DNA of 64,000 bases. It comes from Glandiceps talaboti (taxonomy: Eukaryota > Hemichordata > Enteropneusta > Spengelidae). The position numbers and the translations under genes were made by a program. Every line of letters begins with the position of its first letter. The first letter of the stretch is position 1. Positions 33,761 through 46,540 of this stretch are shown here, piece by piece. The stretch is taken from NCBI RefSeq assembly GCF_964340395.1, contig NC_135562.1, forward strand, positions 12,284,543 through 12,348,542, in the 5' to 3' direction. The notes under the pieces are model-generated. The model was not told the origin of the DNA. It ran no database searches and was given only the letters and a program-made list of their open reading frames with translations.

Positions 33761-36700
33761 TTGTCTAAAAAAAATGTTGATACCTTGCCAAATGTTACAG
33801 AAACAAGAGTTTATTAGTGCAGATTTAGACAGGTGGGTGCGTATGTAGAACCAAACAAGTTACGGCAATAACAAAATAAAAATCAGTCACTATGCCACGT
33901 TGCAGAAATGTACTTTAATATCCCAACTCCCACTTGTATCCGGGTAATTATAAGTGATATTTTCACCTACATGGTCCACCATTATTAAACATGCTACTTA
34001 CACTTCAGAGTATAACATTTGAAGCTTAAAAAATGTGTATTCAACAATTTGAACAGCCTAAAGGGAGGACTGATATAGTTAACAGTACAAGATTTAAAAC
34101 AGCAAGATTGCATGTACTTCTGTTTTAACTGGGACTACCATATGTCATACAAAAGAGAAACGCTTTAGAGGAAACCATTGATTTGTTAAGATTTAAAAAA
34201 AGATCATTGCAATATTTTAGCAATGTTGCACTTTAATCTTTCAAGAGATTGACATGCTAGCGAAAGTTAGCATTCTGAGAAAACTCATTCAAATTATTCT
34301 TCAGATGGAGTCAATATTTAAGTCTAGCCATACATATAGTTGTTGATTGTTGATTGATTGATTGATTAAACTGTAGACAAATTGAATTAATAAGAAATAT
34401 GTCAATTTATCCACACAACAGTTTAAATGCACTTTTAGTGAATGAATAGCCACAGAATTATTGTATTCATAAGAAATGGTAATTTGGCGAAAATTTTTGT
34501 AAAACAACATTTTAGATGGCACGAGTATTTCTTTGTAGGTGATTGTTGAGAAGTACATGGTATGATGCATATGATATGATTACAGCAAAGGTAAGAAAAG
34601 GATATAAAGAAGTCAAATTATATCATCTAGTATGGCATGGTATAATTTTTGAAGTGATTTGATAGTAAATGTAACTGTGGATAGGATATGGACAGGAGGA
34701 CTTCCTTGTAGTTACGCTATGTATCGTTGTGGTTGCAAAAAGTAATTTCATCAAATATTAAACTCCACTGAATCAAGGAGAAGAAACCTGCTAAATATTC
34801 CTAAGAAAGAGTGATGATACCACTTTTTCAAGGCCAGACTATCCAAGTAAGTCCTTACCAGATAATCAGAAAGAATTAGAAATTTTGTGAAGTATCCTTG
34901 AAAGAAAATCGTCTATCAAAGCAAACTTTGGTTTGCCGTCTTAACTTATCAAACTTCATGGTGATAGCCAAATGTTTCTAAATTAACGGTAAGTTTCTGA
35001 AAAAAACAACCCAACTGCATCGTTGTTAATTACCTTAGTCTAGACTTGTCATGATGAAACTCGTTCTGTCCAGTTTTTTCTACATCGTCAGAATGTCCAG
35101 GGTCTCAAACATTATTTATGCACCCTTTTGCAAACAAGCTTTGCATACTGCAAGTACTAAACTTAAAACATCACCTGACATTTCGAGATGATGCAACGAC
35201 AAAACAAAACAAAAACACATAAAAAATGAGGTAAACAAAATTAAAGGTAATCTTTGACTCAACTGACACGTTTCCTAAACTAAAGCAAAGCCGCATGTAT
35301 AACAAATTCATGTTTAAAAAGAAACATGTCCACACTATTGAAAATATATGTACAAATGTACAAATTAATTTATTCATTTATTGTTAAAGATATTATATGT
35401 GAAGTGTGAAGTATGTTTTTATTTGAAATAGGGTATTTAGTTTCAGTTTGCCATAATTTTTCTATCTTTCTAAACTTGTGTTTTTTGGGTATGAAGACTT
35501 CATTCCTATCTCAACATACAAAAGTACTATTTTGTTTTCCATAATCTTTTGTTCTGATTTTGACATTTATAGATACCGTTGTCTGAGAAACATATATGAA
35601 AAAATACACAAGATTTAGCAAATGAAATCCACATACCAGACTGACACACCTCTTGCACCTCTTGCACATGTAGTAAACACTTTCTTGTCACAAGTTGATG
35701 TATCCTTCAAGTTTGTCTTTGCTAATTCGCTTCTGTTTTAGTCGTGGTTCAAATCTTGTTAGATTTTCATCGCAGATGGTTGTGTTGTTACCTCTGTTAT
35801 GGTTCCCTTGTATGGGTAGGTGACTCAATTTAATCGCTATTACATTAACATATACTTAGCCTTTTGTATGACTGTCTGAAAGAATAATTTTGACAATATT
35901 CTGCGGCTGATGAGTCATCAAAATTGAAAAACAAACTTTCTGGAGGGTTAATTGTGAAGATATTGAATTTCAAACCGTACACCAACATTTTATGTTAAGA
36001 TTTTCGGTAATTTCATTGATAATGTCATCTTTCGGGTGAAAAATACCACATTTGAAATTTTATGGCTATTTAAAAAATTGACTTAAATTTGTCACCAGTT
36101 GAACTTGCAATGATTTTAAGAAAATAAAACATTCTAGATCAAATGTTTCCCTGTTTTTGAAACCCTTTTATAAGTACCTATATTTTTATAAATGTCATGA
36201 AGGACTATTCATGTAATGTTCACATATTTTGCAACACACTTGAAATCTTGATCAACTCTTGAATTGTCGTCAGTGTTTGTAAGGAGTTCCAGATTGAACA
36301 GTTACCTTGAAAGAGTGTGAAATAATACATTCTGGAAACATTATTTTAAGGGTGATAATGAAGAGAACTACATTGCTGTAATATTATTTGCTTTATCTTG
36401 AAAATGGGCACTGCGACATTTAAGTTTTGCCATCATGGTGGCCAAAGTCATGCTCTTCCTATTTCGTAATGGACAGAATCTATTTATGGCAAATTTATAA
36501 TTCTACATGTAACATCAACATTCAAAATTAAAAAGGCTATGACTCATAAAATCTGAGGTACAGGGTGAAAATTAAGAAATAAGGACCCAGATACTTACCT
36601 GAAAGAAAGAAGGAAATTTCATTGTGGAATTTACTGTCAGGTTTACATTGATTTTTTTCAGTTATATAAATAAAGAGCTCAAGTTGCAGAGCGTGTATAT

Positions 36701-37012
36701 CAAAACTAAATGGTGTATAGGTTTTTTGGCTTTTGGCAAACTCTTTAAGCGATAGAGGATGGTATCACAAGGTGAAATTTGCTGTTTAATCATGATTTGG
36801 GCTGATACATCTACCCGGTAGTAGAAAGAGTAGGTGCTTGTTCAGAATATATCTCTGTATATGATGTAGTCCCTGATATTAGCATAGCAAGATAGTGAAA
36901 ACTACAAAATATATTTGATTTATCAAAATGTAAATTTGCTATGCAGATTTAAAGTTTTGTGGTAGAATTAGAAATTGTCATTTGTACAATCTTAAATGAG
37001 ATTCTGACAGCT
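33761..37012. other. Unassigned AT-rich stretch
   Basis: About 3.2 kb with no recognised gene, array or element. A short TTGATTGATTGATTGATT run lies at 34345-34367. Frames of 68-89 codons on the minus strand have ordinary AT-rich composition. Confidence 0.5.
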
Positions 37013-37352
37013 GAGTATGGATGAGGAGTTGGTATTTATTTTGGATTTTTAATTTATGAAACAATTTTATCATGGCGTCCTACTTGAAAAACAAATGTGA
37101 AATGAGATAAACCAAGTCTGTGTTTGTAACTCAAAACATTGCTAAAAGCTCAAAATATGTGAAAAGTGTTATTGTATGTACAATAACAAACCTTTTTACA
37201 CATTTATCAATCTTTTGCAGTGCATTGAGTTACAAACACAGACTTAGTCTATGTCGTTTCACATTTGTTTTTCAAGTAGGACGCCATGATAAAATGGTTT
37301 TATAAATCCAAAAGCCAAAATAAATACCCCAATACTCGTCCATATGACCACT
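37013..37352. mobile_element. TTAA-type palindromic foldback element, copy H
   Basis: The left terminus is lost (first recognisable phrase TATGGATGAGGAGTTGG), but the rest is full: arms, centre GTTATTGTATGTACAATAAC, and right end CATATGACCACT followed by TTAA at 37353-37356. Two short frames of 61 and 68 codons cross it; both are element-derived. Confidence 0.85.
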
Positions 37353-37356
37353 TTAA

Positions 37357-38473
37357 AAGCCCAATTCAGATAAGGGAAACCTCAAATTCAGTATGTTCCA
37401 ATATTTTAGCTTGTGGTCTCTATAAAATTTTCCTATTTACGGAAACATTTAACTCCAGAATTTCCTATGTAACAACATTTGCTTGCTCATAATGTATTAA
37501 AGTATACAAACATAGCGACACTTAGCTGAACTTGCTGTCACTGTTGGGTGAAGACCACATCCATTTTTACTATGTAACCAAAGGCGACTGTTCTCCAACA
37601 CTTAAACACATGAATTTAGTTTATGACAACTTTTGTCGTTCATTTTGTAAACATACAGGTATAGTGACAAATTGTTGCTGAACCTTGAGATAACTGGATG
37701 AGGAATTTTAATCTATCCGTTTTTTTGTATATACCCAAGGCAGGTGTGTACAAGCCATTTTTTATTGACTCGCCCAGTTAGCTGAGATCTTGATGAAGAC
37801 TTATTTTGGCCTATAATTCTGTAACTCAAATTTGACCAAACAGACTACTGATTTAGTTGACTTTCCTAAATATACTACAGTCTACACTGTATAATTTCCG
37901 AATCATCAGATATTGACAGTGAATATTCCAGCTAAACTGGAGAATTTCTGAATAGATTGTTGGGGCAGTCACCACATGATTTTGATTATGATTTTTTAAA
38001 AGGTTCATTAATTACTTGATTGATGCAGATTGCAAATTTCCCTATATCATTCATATATTATCCAGGTGAGCAGCATCTAAGTAAACTATTAGCATTTGTG
38101 TACTGTAGAGTTGAATACGCAAACCTGTCCTCACTTTAATTTGAGACAGAGACGTTGTCTTGTAATGATATAGCTGTTTGTTCCAGCCAAAGAGCCGAGA
38201 GTGGTTATTCATATGTCAATGAGTATATCTCTGCTAAGTTTTTCAAACCCTGGTAATAGAGGTGGAGTTTGGTAAAATGTGCATAGATTTTCATACATTA
38301 TACAACACATTTTTATGGGGAACCTCAACAAAATACCGGAGAACTCAGAAAGATTTTACCTCCCAAGCAAAAACACTTAATCGATATTGACAAGATGATA
38401 AGTTTTTAAATTAATATATACATATATATCAAAAACATAATGTTCATCATAAACAGTTTACAGGAAAATAATA
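37357..38473. other. Unassigned stretch
   Basis: No gene, array or element recognised. Confidence 0.5.
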
Positions 38474-38705
38474 AAATCATTGCAATACTTATACCAGTGC
38501 CCTCTCAAAATAACGTTACTTCTGGATGGTTATAGAAATTATTTTAATTTTGTACCATCCTGTCCAGAAGGTGGGAAATGTTTGATCAAACAATCATTGC
38601 ATACTTATACCAGTGTCCTCTCAAAATAACGTTACTTCTTGATGGTAATAGAAATCATTTTAATTTTGTACCATCCTGTCCAGAAGGTGGGAAATATTTG
38701 ATCAA
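38474..38705. repeat. 116-bp tandem duplication, two copies
   Basis: CTTATACCAGTG recurs at 38488 and 38604. Both copies continue with CCTCTCAAAATAACGTTACT, TTTTAATTTTGTACCATCCT, GTCCAGAAGGTGGGAAAT and TTTGATCAAAC. They differ at only a few positions, so the duplication is recent. Confidence 0.93.
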
Positions 38706-39629
38706 ACTTAAAAACAGTTTTTATCAGAACTGATTTGATCAGATTTCAAAAGTAGAAATTAAATGTATTGTTAGTAGCATGCCATCTTTTTTCATCATCA
38801 TTCCTGTACATATTTTCTTTCTTTTCACACGCAACAAACATACCAGTCTCCTTCAAAGGTTTTTTCCTACCGCACTTGTATTACCTGATGTTTTCATGTG
38901 TATTTCCCGAACATATTTGTCACCTCATATTTTCACTTGTCTTTCCTTACTGGTGGTTTCATGTGTCTGCTCCTACCATATCTGGGAGGGGATTGGCATT
39001 GGTGTGCCCACCTGACGTATTCATGTGTATTTTACCAACCATATCATCCAATTTTTCCACATATCTTTTTCTACACCACCTATCACCCAATATTTCATGT
39101 CTCTGATACAGGAAACCTTTATCGGAAATGTCATACACAGATCAACCTGTACTGATTATTTCCATCATAAGATTAAAGGTATCCAATGAGGAGTTAAAAA
39201 TTTTCTAAAATGAACCTTCATACTATTGGCACTTTCTTAAGTTTGAGTTTCGAACAATATTGAACAATTTTATCTGAATTTTGACATCTTTCTCATTACA
39301 TCTGAAAGACTTTTGAGTGATTGCTTTTTTGTTTCATCTTTTCATATAAACATTCCATACTCCATACAGTATATTTCTATAGTAGAATAAACCTGTATAT
39401 ATAATTTTGGACTTTTTTCCATTGTTATGCTTTATGAAATGCCTCTGAACAATAGCTTTTTGGATGTTGGCACTTTTCAAATTTTTATTTTATCTCTTAC
39501 AATTATAGAAAGTTAATAGTGAGGGACGGGTCCAGTTGTAACTCATAGGATGTTTGTTGAGAGAAGGTTGAATAGAGGAAGACACAGTGAGCCCTTAAAT
39601 AAAAAGACAAACCTCTTTGTTGTTGGTCA
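38706..39629. other. Pyrimidine-rich stretch, then unassigned
   Basis: 38780-39110 is pyrimidine-rich and holds overlapping frames of 78-112 codons. Repeated TTCATGTGT phrases near 38896, 38968 and 39022 suggest a decayed minisatellite rather than a gene. Nothing is recognised after 39160. Confidence 0.4.
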
Positions 39630-39807
39630 AAATACAATCTGATTAAAATCTGATGTGGTGAAAGTGACTAGATGCCTTTATTTACCTCTGTTTCCAGCGT
39701 TTTGTGTAGTTTGTTTTGTTCCGAGTGATTGTCACCTTTGTCTAAAGGCATCTATATTTTGTAGACAGTTTCACCACATCGGATTTTAATGAGATTGATC
39801 AAAATAT
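39630..39807. mobile_element. Small foldback element, about 178 bp
   Basis: The left arm (AAAATACAATCTGATTAAAA, TCTGATGTGGTGAAA, then TAGATGCCTTTA) pairs with the right arm (AAAGGCATCTATA, TTTCACCACATCGGATTTTA, ATGAGATTGATCAAAATAT). The arms are about 60 bp with a ~60-base centre. No coding. Possibly a miniature inverted-repeat element; only one copy was found here. Confidence 0.65.
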
Positions 39808-40284
39808 AGCTAAAATAGGGAGTGTTTGCCAGAAGTACATGTATAGCATATACATTTAATAATCACCGTCGACCATTTGGCCAGTTGAGGTTGTTGTTTT
39901 GCTTGCTAGGTAAGAACACTTTTATTGCTGAACACAGCACGATTGTGATTGAAGAGAGAGGGTTTTGTTTATGTTCATTCAGCTTTTTAGACTCCCCTCA
40001 GTAACAAACAAGCTTTGTGCGGCAGTAAAAGTATTGTTATCTATCAAGTAAAACAACAACGTAAGTAAAATGATCAAATTTGATCTTCCAGTAAACACGG
40101 CATCTGCCTGTTTTAGCCGTAAATGATAAATCCTTGATCTTTTTGTGAGTTACCACATATATAATGTAAGTAAGAAATTATCGAGAATACCAAATGTGCC
40201 AAAAAAAAAAAAAAAATGTGCAATGCGTCACAAAGCAATTGTTGTGTAGCAATTGTGTATCAAATTGGCTTAGAGAGATCACTG
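39808..40284. other. Unassigned stretch
   Basis: A 60-codon plus-strand frame (39822-40004) has no recognised features. A poly-A run is at about 40201-40217. Confidence 0.5.
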
Positions 40285-40550
40285 GGTTGTCGGTGGCTGA
40301 GTGGTTAAATTACCACTGTGGTTGGGGTTCGAACCCCATTCAGGGTTCGATTAAATTTACCACGCTGTAAGTAAAAAGAGTATCTTTTCAGTTGACTCTA
40401 CTGAACAACGCAAGTTTTCCACGGGTACTCCGGTTTCCTCCTGCTGAACCCATGAGGGATGGCCCTCATTGGACTTCTTAGGAGACAAGTGTTTATATGC
40501 TTAAAGAATTGTCTAGTATAACCAAATATTATTATTAACACTGTAAACAC
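40285..40550 (+). mobile_element. tRNA-derived SINE
   Basis: The head carries an A-box-like GTGGCTGAGTGGTTAA at about 40292-40307 and a B-box GGTTCGAACCCC at about 40326-40337, correctly ordered and spaced for an RNA polymerase III promoter. The A box resembles Leu/Ser-type tRNAs. A tRNA-unrelated body follows, with GGGTACTCCGGTTTCCTCC (about 40422-40440), and the end is an ATTATTATTA-type tail near 40528-40540. The cloverleaf 3' half is not intact, so it is not a working tRNA gene. This is the clearest retroposon in the window. Confidence 0.75.
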
Positions 40551-41626
40551 TAATAATGAAAATGGCATTTATTACGTATCATACCTAAGCTTTAACTGAA
40601 ATTCATGTCATATACATATATTTCATATATATTTCAAAGCAGCCATTTTTAAGGGATAAACATCGAAATTTTCTCCATATTTCTCTCTTGTGTACCAGCA
40701 ATTATTATTATTGTCTGAAATAACAGAAAAACATAAGACACCAGTGTATACATACAATTAAATATGGGAAATAAAACATAATTTATATTTTTTTTTTCTT
40801 AGAGTTTAGTATCCACAGAGAAAGTGATGCAAATGTAGCTTTTCCTTAGATGAAAATGACACTATGTAGTATATTTTAATTTTAAGCATGCACTGGATGT
40901 ACATACAAAATTGTTCAAAAACAGATATTGTGAAAATGAAATGAGAAAAGGGTAAATCAAATTGACAAAAAAAAAACTTAAGTACCATTTACATGTATGT
41001 GTACATGTAAACCACTGTTTGTATATAATTCACATTCATCCATTTTACGAGAACCTTCTCAAGTGAGGCATAGATAAAGGGACTTTTATAGTACACTTAA
41101 TATGTTGGGTTGATATCATTACAAGTTCATTAAATGAATATGATTCTTCGTGGACAGGATGTGTCTTTGCAAGCTGGAATAAATGCTTTAAGAAGATTAT
41201 GAACACAAAATGTGTAATATTCACAAAATGTTTTCCTCAGGGTTCTCTGTACAACAAATGCAAAAACAAAGACTGTTTAAGATAGAATGAATGCACCAGA
41301 TTTTGATTTCTCTGAAATCAAAACCTTAGCAGAAACACAAAATATACATGCTGTGAGTTATAAAAAGAGTTGCCTATCTAAGGTGTGACCAGGGTTTTGC
41401 AGCTGTATATTAACAAATGTTGTATGTATAGGAAACATTGTGTATACTACCATTACAACTATACATGTACATAAAACCTGTTGCTGTCTATTTATGAGTT
41501 CAGAATCTCACTTTGGAAACTGCTTCCTTTGGAAAACTATTCATTTCCCCTTCACTGTCTATGTTGAAAGCAACTTACATCAGCTCCTTAACATATCTTA
41601 TACACACATCTTCTGTACAGGTAAAT
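40551..41626. other. Unassigned stretch
   Basis: AT-rich DNA with short frames on both strands. No gene, array or element recognised. Confidence 0.5.
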
Positions 41627-42075
41627 ACTGCGTTTGCACTAGTTGTCTAGAAATGCTGCTGATCAGAACGTCGTCTTATCAGTGGTGCACTATTTAAACT
41701 AGCTCTGAAAGTGCCGAAAAGTCTTCTATTTATCACACTGGTATTATCAAACTGTCATACATTGATACAAAAGCAATTTTATAGTGAGTGCCTCAGATGT
41801 AGATGCATGTTATGCTTTTATCCATTTGTTTATGTCTGTGAAATTCATTCATATGGGTATATGGCAATATGACTAACTTTCATAGACATAAACAAACTGA
41901 TAAGAACATGGCTGAACATACATCCGAGACACCCAATGTTATTTTGTATCTGTATATATCCGCTTGACAGTGTGATAAGGAGATGGTTTTTCGGCACCTA
42001 CAAAGTCAGTTTTAGTAGCCCACCACTGATAAAATGATCTGATCTGCAGCGTTTCTAGACAACTAGAGCAAATTG
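41627..42075. mobile_element. Foldback element, about 445 bp
   Basis: The left end TTTGCACTAGTTGTCTAGAA and onward to CTGATCAGA..CTTATCAGTGGTG pairs with CCACCACTGATAA..TGATCTGATCTGC and TTTCTAGACAACTAGAGCAAA at the right end. Further in, AGTGCCGAAAA pairs with TTTTTCGGCAC, and GTTTATGTCTGTGAAA pairs with TTTCATAGACATAAAC at the centre. Symmetry therefore runs nearly end to end. The 85-codon frame overlapping its left part is not considered coding. Confidence 0.8.
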
Positions 42076-42955
42076 TGTAGGTCACTGATTAAAAAAAATC
42101 TTTAGCAGTGAGCCTTGACGTCTCGCATTGTTGTCAAAACAAGTGGGTGTCTTCAAACCTGAGACAACCACCCACATACACTAGCAAGCTACAAGTCATT
42201 TTTTTTCCTAGAGATGAACTTCTTACCTGTTTGGTTCATCAAGCTAACAATTCAAATAGTACTGCGTTTTTCTGCTACATAGACTGTGAAAGAACTGCCA
42301 AACTGGGAGTGGTTTCTGTCTCATGAAAGTTTAAGGATTCAGGTATTGGATGATGAGTCCAGGCACTCTTTACAGAACAGTACTATGACCCTGTCTCATG
42401 TGACTTGTTGCGGCATGCATATCTATATACCTCTGGTACTGGCTTTCTAAGGAAAATTTTATCAAATTTGGACTCATTTCCCCACAAAATTTATCAAATG
42501 TAAGTGATATAATAAATAATCCAACAGTAACTCCTTCTGACTGATTTTGAAAATACATAATTATATCAAGTGACTATTGTACTTTTTCCCTGCAGCCAAT
42601 AATAATAAATTCAGGTACGCCATGTTATTTTTCTCACAAGATCAAACAAACATTTTAAAATGATAACTAAACAAATTTCAGTTTTAGGTTAATTTACCCC
42701 CAAACTCCCCCCCCCCCCCAACATTGTTATGCCGATGTGAAAGCTGTTAAATGTGGAAACTTAATACATACTAGATTGTGTTATTGCTCACAGTATAATG
42801 AGTGGCTTAAAAGTCAAATGTACTGAGTGCACTTTAAAAGCGATTAGGTAAATACTGTCTGTCACTGATGCCTCATTTTTTTGTCAAAGTTGGTATACAA
42901 AATGCATACATATATACCCGGTATACTACCACTGACAGTTTAGTTACTTTAAAGT
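42076..42955. other. Unassigned stretch with a poly-C run
   Basis: A 72-codon plus-strand frame at 42108-42326 follows an acceptor-like TTTAGCAG, but nothing in it is recognised. A run of about ten C residues lies near 42709-42719. Confidence 0.4.
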
Positions 42956-43160
42956 TTTACTAAAACAGCAAGATGTGTTTTTACATCTCACGCAACGAGT
43001 CACAGACACTGATAGCTGTCATTTACTGTACATCTCAAACATTGTGTGTTTAACTTACATAAGACACTGATAGTACACATGCACATAAAATATGATATTT
43101 AATCTCGCTGTGAACATAATTAAACAGTTTCATGTTTGAATCATCCTTGTCTCATTAGAC
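42956..43160. mobile_element. Foldback family 7, single arm
   Basis: Contains ACATCTCACGCAA, GACACTGATAG, ACACATGCACATAAAATATG, TTAATCTCGCTGTGAACATA and TTAAACAGTTTCATGTTTGA. The same phrases appear in reverse complement at 44510-44660 and partly at 44400-44490, and the methionine-free piece GCGTGAGATGTAAAAA recurs near 29020. Confidence 0.6.
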
Positions 43161-44395
43161 AGAGATAAAGTGTATCCTTTCATATGAGGTGTACAATGTA
43201 TGTATGCCGCCAAATTGAAACTGTGATTCAGAAGTAACTTAATTTTGAGAGTAAAATATACACTAATTATTTAGTTGCAAATAAATGTGAACACACATGA
43301 TAGAGATATTTAAACACAAAAGGCTAGGTGACTAAGACTGGAGCATTTTGGTCATTTTTGGAATATTGTGGTACCTAAAACATCTTGTAAGTATGTGTAT
43401 TATTACATATGTACCAGAGATTAAGTTTGTTCTTCCAAAAATCGCGTGATCACATAGTGTCATTTTTAAGGATACACATTATGTAATAATAACATAACCC
43501 CATGCGGTGTTAGTGCCAGTGTGGGTACTCAGAGGTATTTGCATTCGGGCTTGCAGTGTTTTCTTAGTGAGTGAAAGTACTGCAGTAATGCTGTAAAGTT
43601 CACTGCAAACACGTGTACAAATATATCCTAAGTACACCACACTTGCACTCGCACATCCTGGGGTTCTGTGATATAAATTTCACATCGTATCTGAATACCT
43701 GGTGAATATTCTACCAATCAATAGATATGACGCTAGCTGTTGTAACACATGAAAATGAACAAAAGTAACAACCCAATACCATAGAGACAGACTGTGCCCC
43801 TTTTATCCAATAACAAAAGAACAGTGCAAAGACTACCTGAAACTGCACAATCATGACTGTTATCGCTCAACACAGGAGTGTAGTACATTGTAGCAATTAA
43901 GTCTGTCAATACATCCAGTAACCACATTGCAGCGTATCCATTGGCCATATATTTGACTTGTCTCAAAGTCTTACACTGAGTGCACAGTTTTAGTGGACTG
44001 GTTATATGTGTTCTGAGCAGTGGTCTTTGAAGGCTACTGCATTATCTTTGATTGATTTTTGAAATATTATAGTTAAAACAAAAACATGCAATTTAGGTAA
44101 ATGCTTCCTGAGTTGGATGATTAATTGTTGATAAACCAAAATAAAAGAAACCTGACAAATGCGAAGGATAGGATATACTGGGAGACTGCACAATTATTGT
44201 TTAAAAAAAAGAAGACAGCTAGGTATCTAGTACTGAAGTAGGCCCCAAATTTTGACATCTTTGACTTGGTTGGAGTGTTAAAATTTATTTGTTTGTTACA
44301 TTTTGCACAAATTTGTTACTACCAAAGCAGAAAGGCCATACAGTTCAATTTGGTGACACAATGTTTTTTTTTACAAAACAAGCAACACTTTTTTG
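43161..44395. other. Unassigned stretch, slightly less AT-rich
   Basis: A minus-strand frame of 77 codons at 43733-43966 ends in a strongly hydrophobic segment (GIGLLLLFIFMC) and contains a plausible internal donor (TTTCAG|GTAGTC). It is not recognised and there is no neighbouring exon support, so it is noted here and not called. Confidence 0.4.
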
Positions 44396-44399
44396 CTAT

Positions 44400-44665
44400 G
44401 AATAACAAAACAAAATACACGAGCGCACATGCACATGAAATGTTTCATTTTATACTCACTGTGAACACAAATAAACAGTTCTGTGTTTAAGTCTTTGATT
44501 CCTTTTTTCAACCATGGTAACAGTGAAGCTGATTTGTGTTCACAGTGAGATAAAATGTATTATCATTTTATGTGCTTGTGCACAGCAGTGTCTGTATTTT
44601 TGTCTGTAATTTGTAACAAGAAACCTTGTGTGAGATGTAAAAAACACTGTGTGGCTTGATAATTG
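44400..44665. mobile_element. Foldback family 7, two-armed copy
   Basis: The left arm CACATGCACATGAAATG, ACTCACTGTGAACACAAAT pairs with the right arm ATTTGTGTTCACAGTGAGAT, CATTTTATGTGCTTGTGCAC. The right arm continues into GTGTGAGATGTAAAAAACAC, which matches the left end of 42956-43160 in reverse. Non-coding. Confidence 0.65.
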
Positions 44666-44689
44666 AAAATCTTAGTTACTGGTTTTGAA

Positions 44690-44691
<2 letters not shown>

Positions 44692-44750
<59 letters not shown>

Positions 44751-44785
44751 TTTACAGGCTGTTCTCTCTCTCGATTTTACAGGCT
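44692..44785. repeat. CT microsatellite with duplicated flank
   Basis: A CT run of about 55 bases ends in TCGATTTTACAGGCTGTTC, then a shorter CT run and the same TCGATTTTACAGGCT again. Confidence 0.93.
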
Positions 44786-45179
44786 TTTACAGCTTGTTCT
44801 CAAAGACTTATTTACTGATTACCAGACTCTTACTTTGTGTGCATGTACAAGATGTCATTTTTAAAAATCACTCCTTATTTTTACGTATTTGTTTTCCAAT
44901 GAAGTATTAAAATGAAAATAAGTCTTCATCCAACTATATAAAGCTGTACACGTACATAAGTAAATTACATACACATGCAAAATGTCTTGATTTTACATGT
45001 ACAAAGCCTGGGAAAACCACTTCTGAATCAGATCCTTTAGTTTGGATTCATACGATAATGATATTTACCTAGTATGTATGTGTATGTTTACATTGTTATA
45101 TATGTTTTTTAAACTGTTCAAGTTGAGGAGGACATACAGGAGAAATGAAGTTGCCTGCTGGTGTTTCACCTATGGAACA

Positions 45180-45545
45180 TCATGTTTTTAACACAAAAAT
45201 AGACACAGTTCAACTCTAGACTAAAACAATAAACAGAGACAAAACACGTACATAGCTTGATTGTTGACCCAATCACATTGGAAAGTGAAAAGCATCACTA
45301 TTCTTTAACAATGCAGTAGAAACAAGCTTCTGCCAAAGAGAAATTACACATGGAGTTGATGATTTTAATGGCTTTAATTGTTTACTTTCCTACTGATAAT
45401 CAACTTGACTGCTTCTATATCCCCACTGTGCACGGACCTCTATAATGGTTTCTTTTGCATTTGAAGGTGTCTGTGTGTGTAAAAAACATGATTGTGTCTC
45501 ATGAGTGAACACCAAGGCATCTTCATTTTGCCAGTAAGGCACATT
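45180..45545. repeat. Dispersed family 8, copy 2 (no large microsatellite)
   Basis: Aligns by eye with 1190-1800 and carries the same phrases in order, but has only GTGTCTGTGTGTGTAAAAAA where copy 1 has a 240-base CT tract. Confidence 0.75.
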
Positions 45546-45594
45546 CTATAATGTCAAAGTCTTAGTGTTCACTTTTTAACATAAGGTATAAAAT

Positions 45595-45925
45595 TAATTT
45601 ATACCATGCACATGCCAAGTTGAACAAAAAATATCGAATTTATGCCCTGGTCATTCTACATCATGACAACAGAACATGTCTATGTCATGGCAATGTACAT
45701 CTACATTAAGTGGTTCTATTGTGTTCGAAATGTTCAAAATTGCCATTACTTTCCCCAATTTTTCGTGATATAACTGGCACTGGTATTTTTCTTCATTCAG
45801 CCAGAAAATACTCATGACCTATGGTCTAGCAACTCGTAGTGACAAGGCCACTTAGGGCACTTGTATTTTCCTTGGATTGACAGAAAAATGTTGGGGGAAT
45901 AACATCTGATGATATAAGTGTACAT
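45595..45925 (-). mobile_element. Foldback family 2, copy 3
   Basis: Reverse complement of the 22165-22490 type: TACCATGCACATGCCAAGTT, AACAAAAAATATCGAATT, GTTCAAAATTGCCATTACTT, CAGCCAGAAAATACTCATGA, CAACTCGTAGTGACAAGGCC, then an inverted second arm CTTGTATTTTCCTTGGATTG. Confidence 0.75.
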
Positions 45926-46540
45926 GTGTCCGTCTACTGACTGTACAAATTCCAGAAATAATGACTATTTGTGGAAGACCACTTTACCTAGTCTCTTTAA
46001 GCAGTTTGATATTTACTCGAAGCTTGCAACTTCAACTGAAACTACTAAATACAAACACTTATTTAGCATTACATCTTCAATATTTTCTCATATTTCAGCC
46101 AAAACATCAATTTACTGAATCTTTTTGGTTTTAAAGTGATGACTTTTGAAGTAACAAACCATTTCATCTAAGCCATCTAACATGATTTGTTTTCCTTGGA
46201 ATGTCTCTACATTGAAAATCTTCACTTTCTTGTATGATGCTAGAAATAATAGTGTCATTTCTTATTTATCTATCAGTTGAAACACTTCTTAAGTTTTGTT
46301 GATCATTCAGACATTTATAAAGCATACTTTTGAAAAGAATGAAGTTTTTCCTGTCTAATATGTTTGGACTTCCAGATTATACTGGTTTTGATTTGAAATC
46401 ATGAAAATCCAAAAAAACTTTTAATTAAGGAAATGAAGAATCGAAGCGGAAAATATTAAGTTTCAGATACATATTTGACAAAGTTACTTTGTAAGTAATT
46501 TGTAGACAAGCCTAAGGGACTACATGAGTTGTGCAAGTAA
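45926..46540. other. Unassigned stretch
   Basis: No gene, array or element recognised. Confidence 0.5.

Noticed and set aside
40285-40360. Functional tRNA gene
   Set aside because: A and B boxes are good, but no complete acceptor and anticodon stems can be drawn and a SINE body and tail follow.
43733-43966. Small membrane protein with a C-terminal hydrophobic segment
   Set aside because: Unrecognised, no start context or neighbouring exon, and similar hydrophobic frames arise by chance in T-rich strands.
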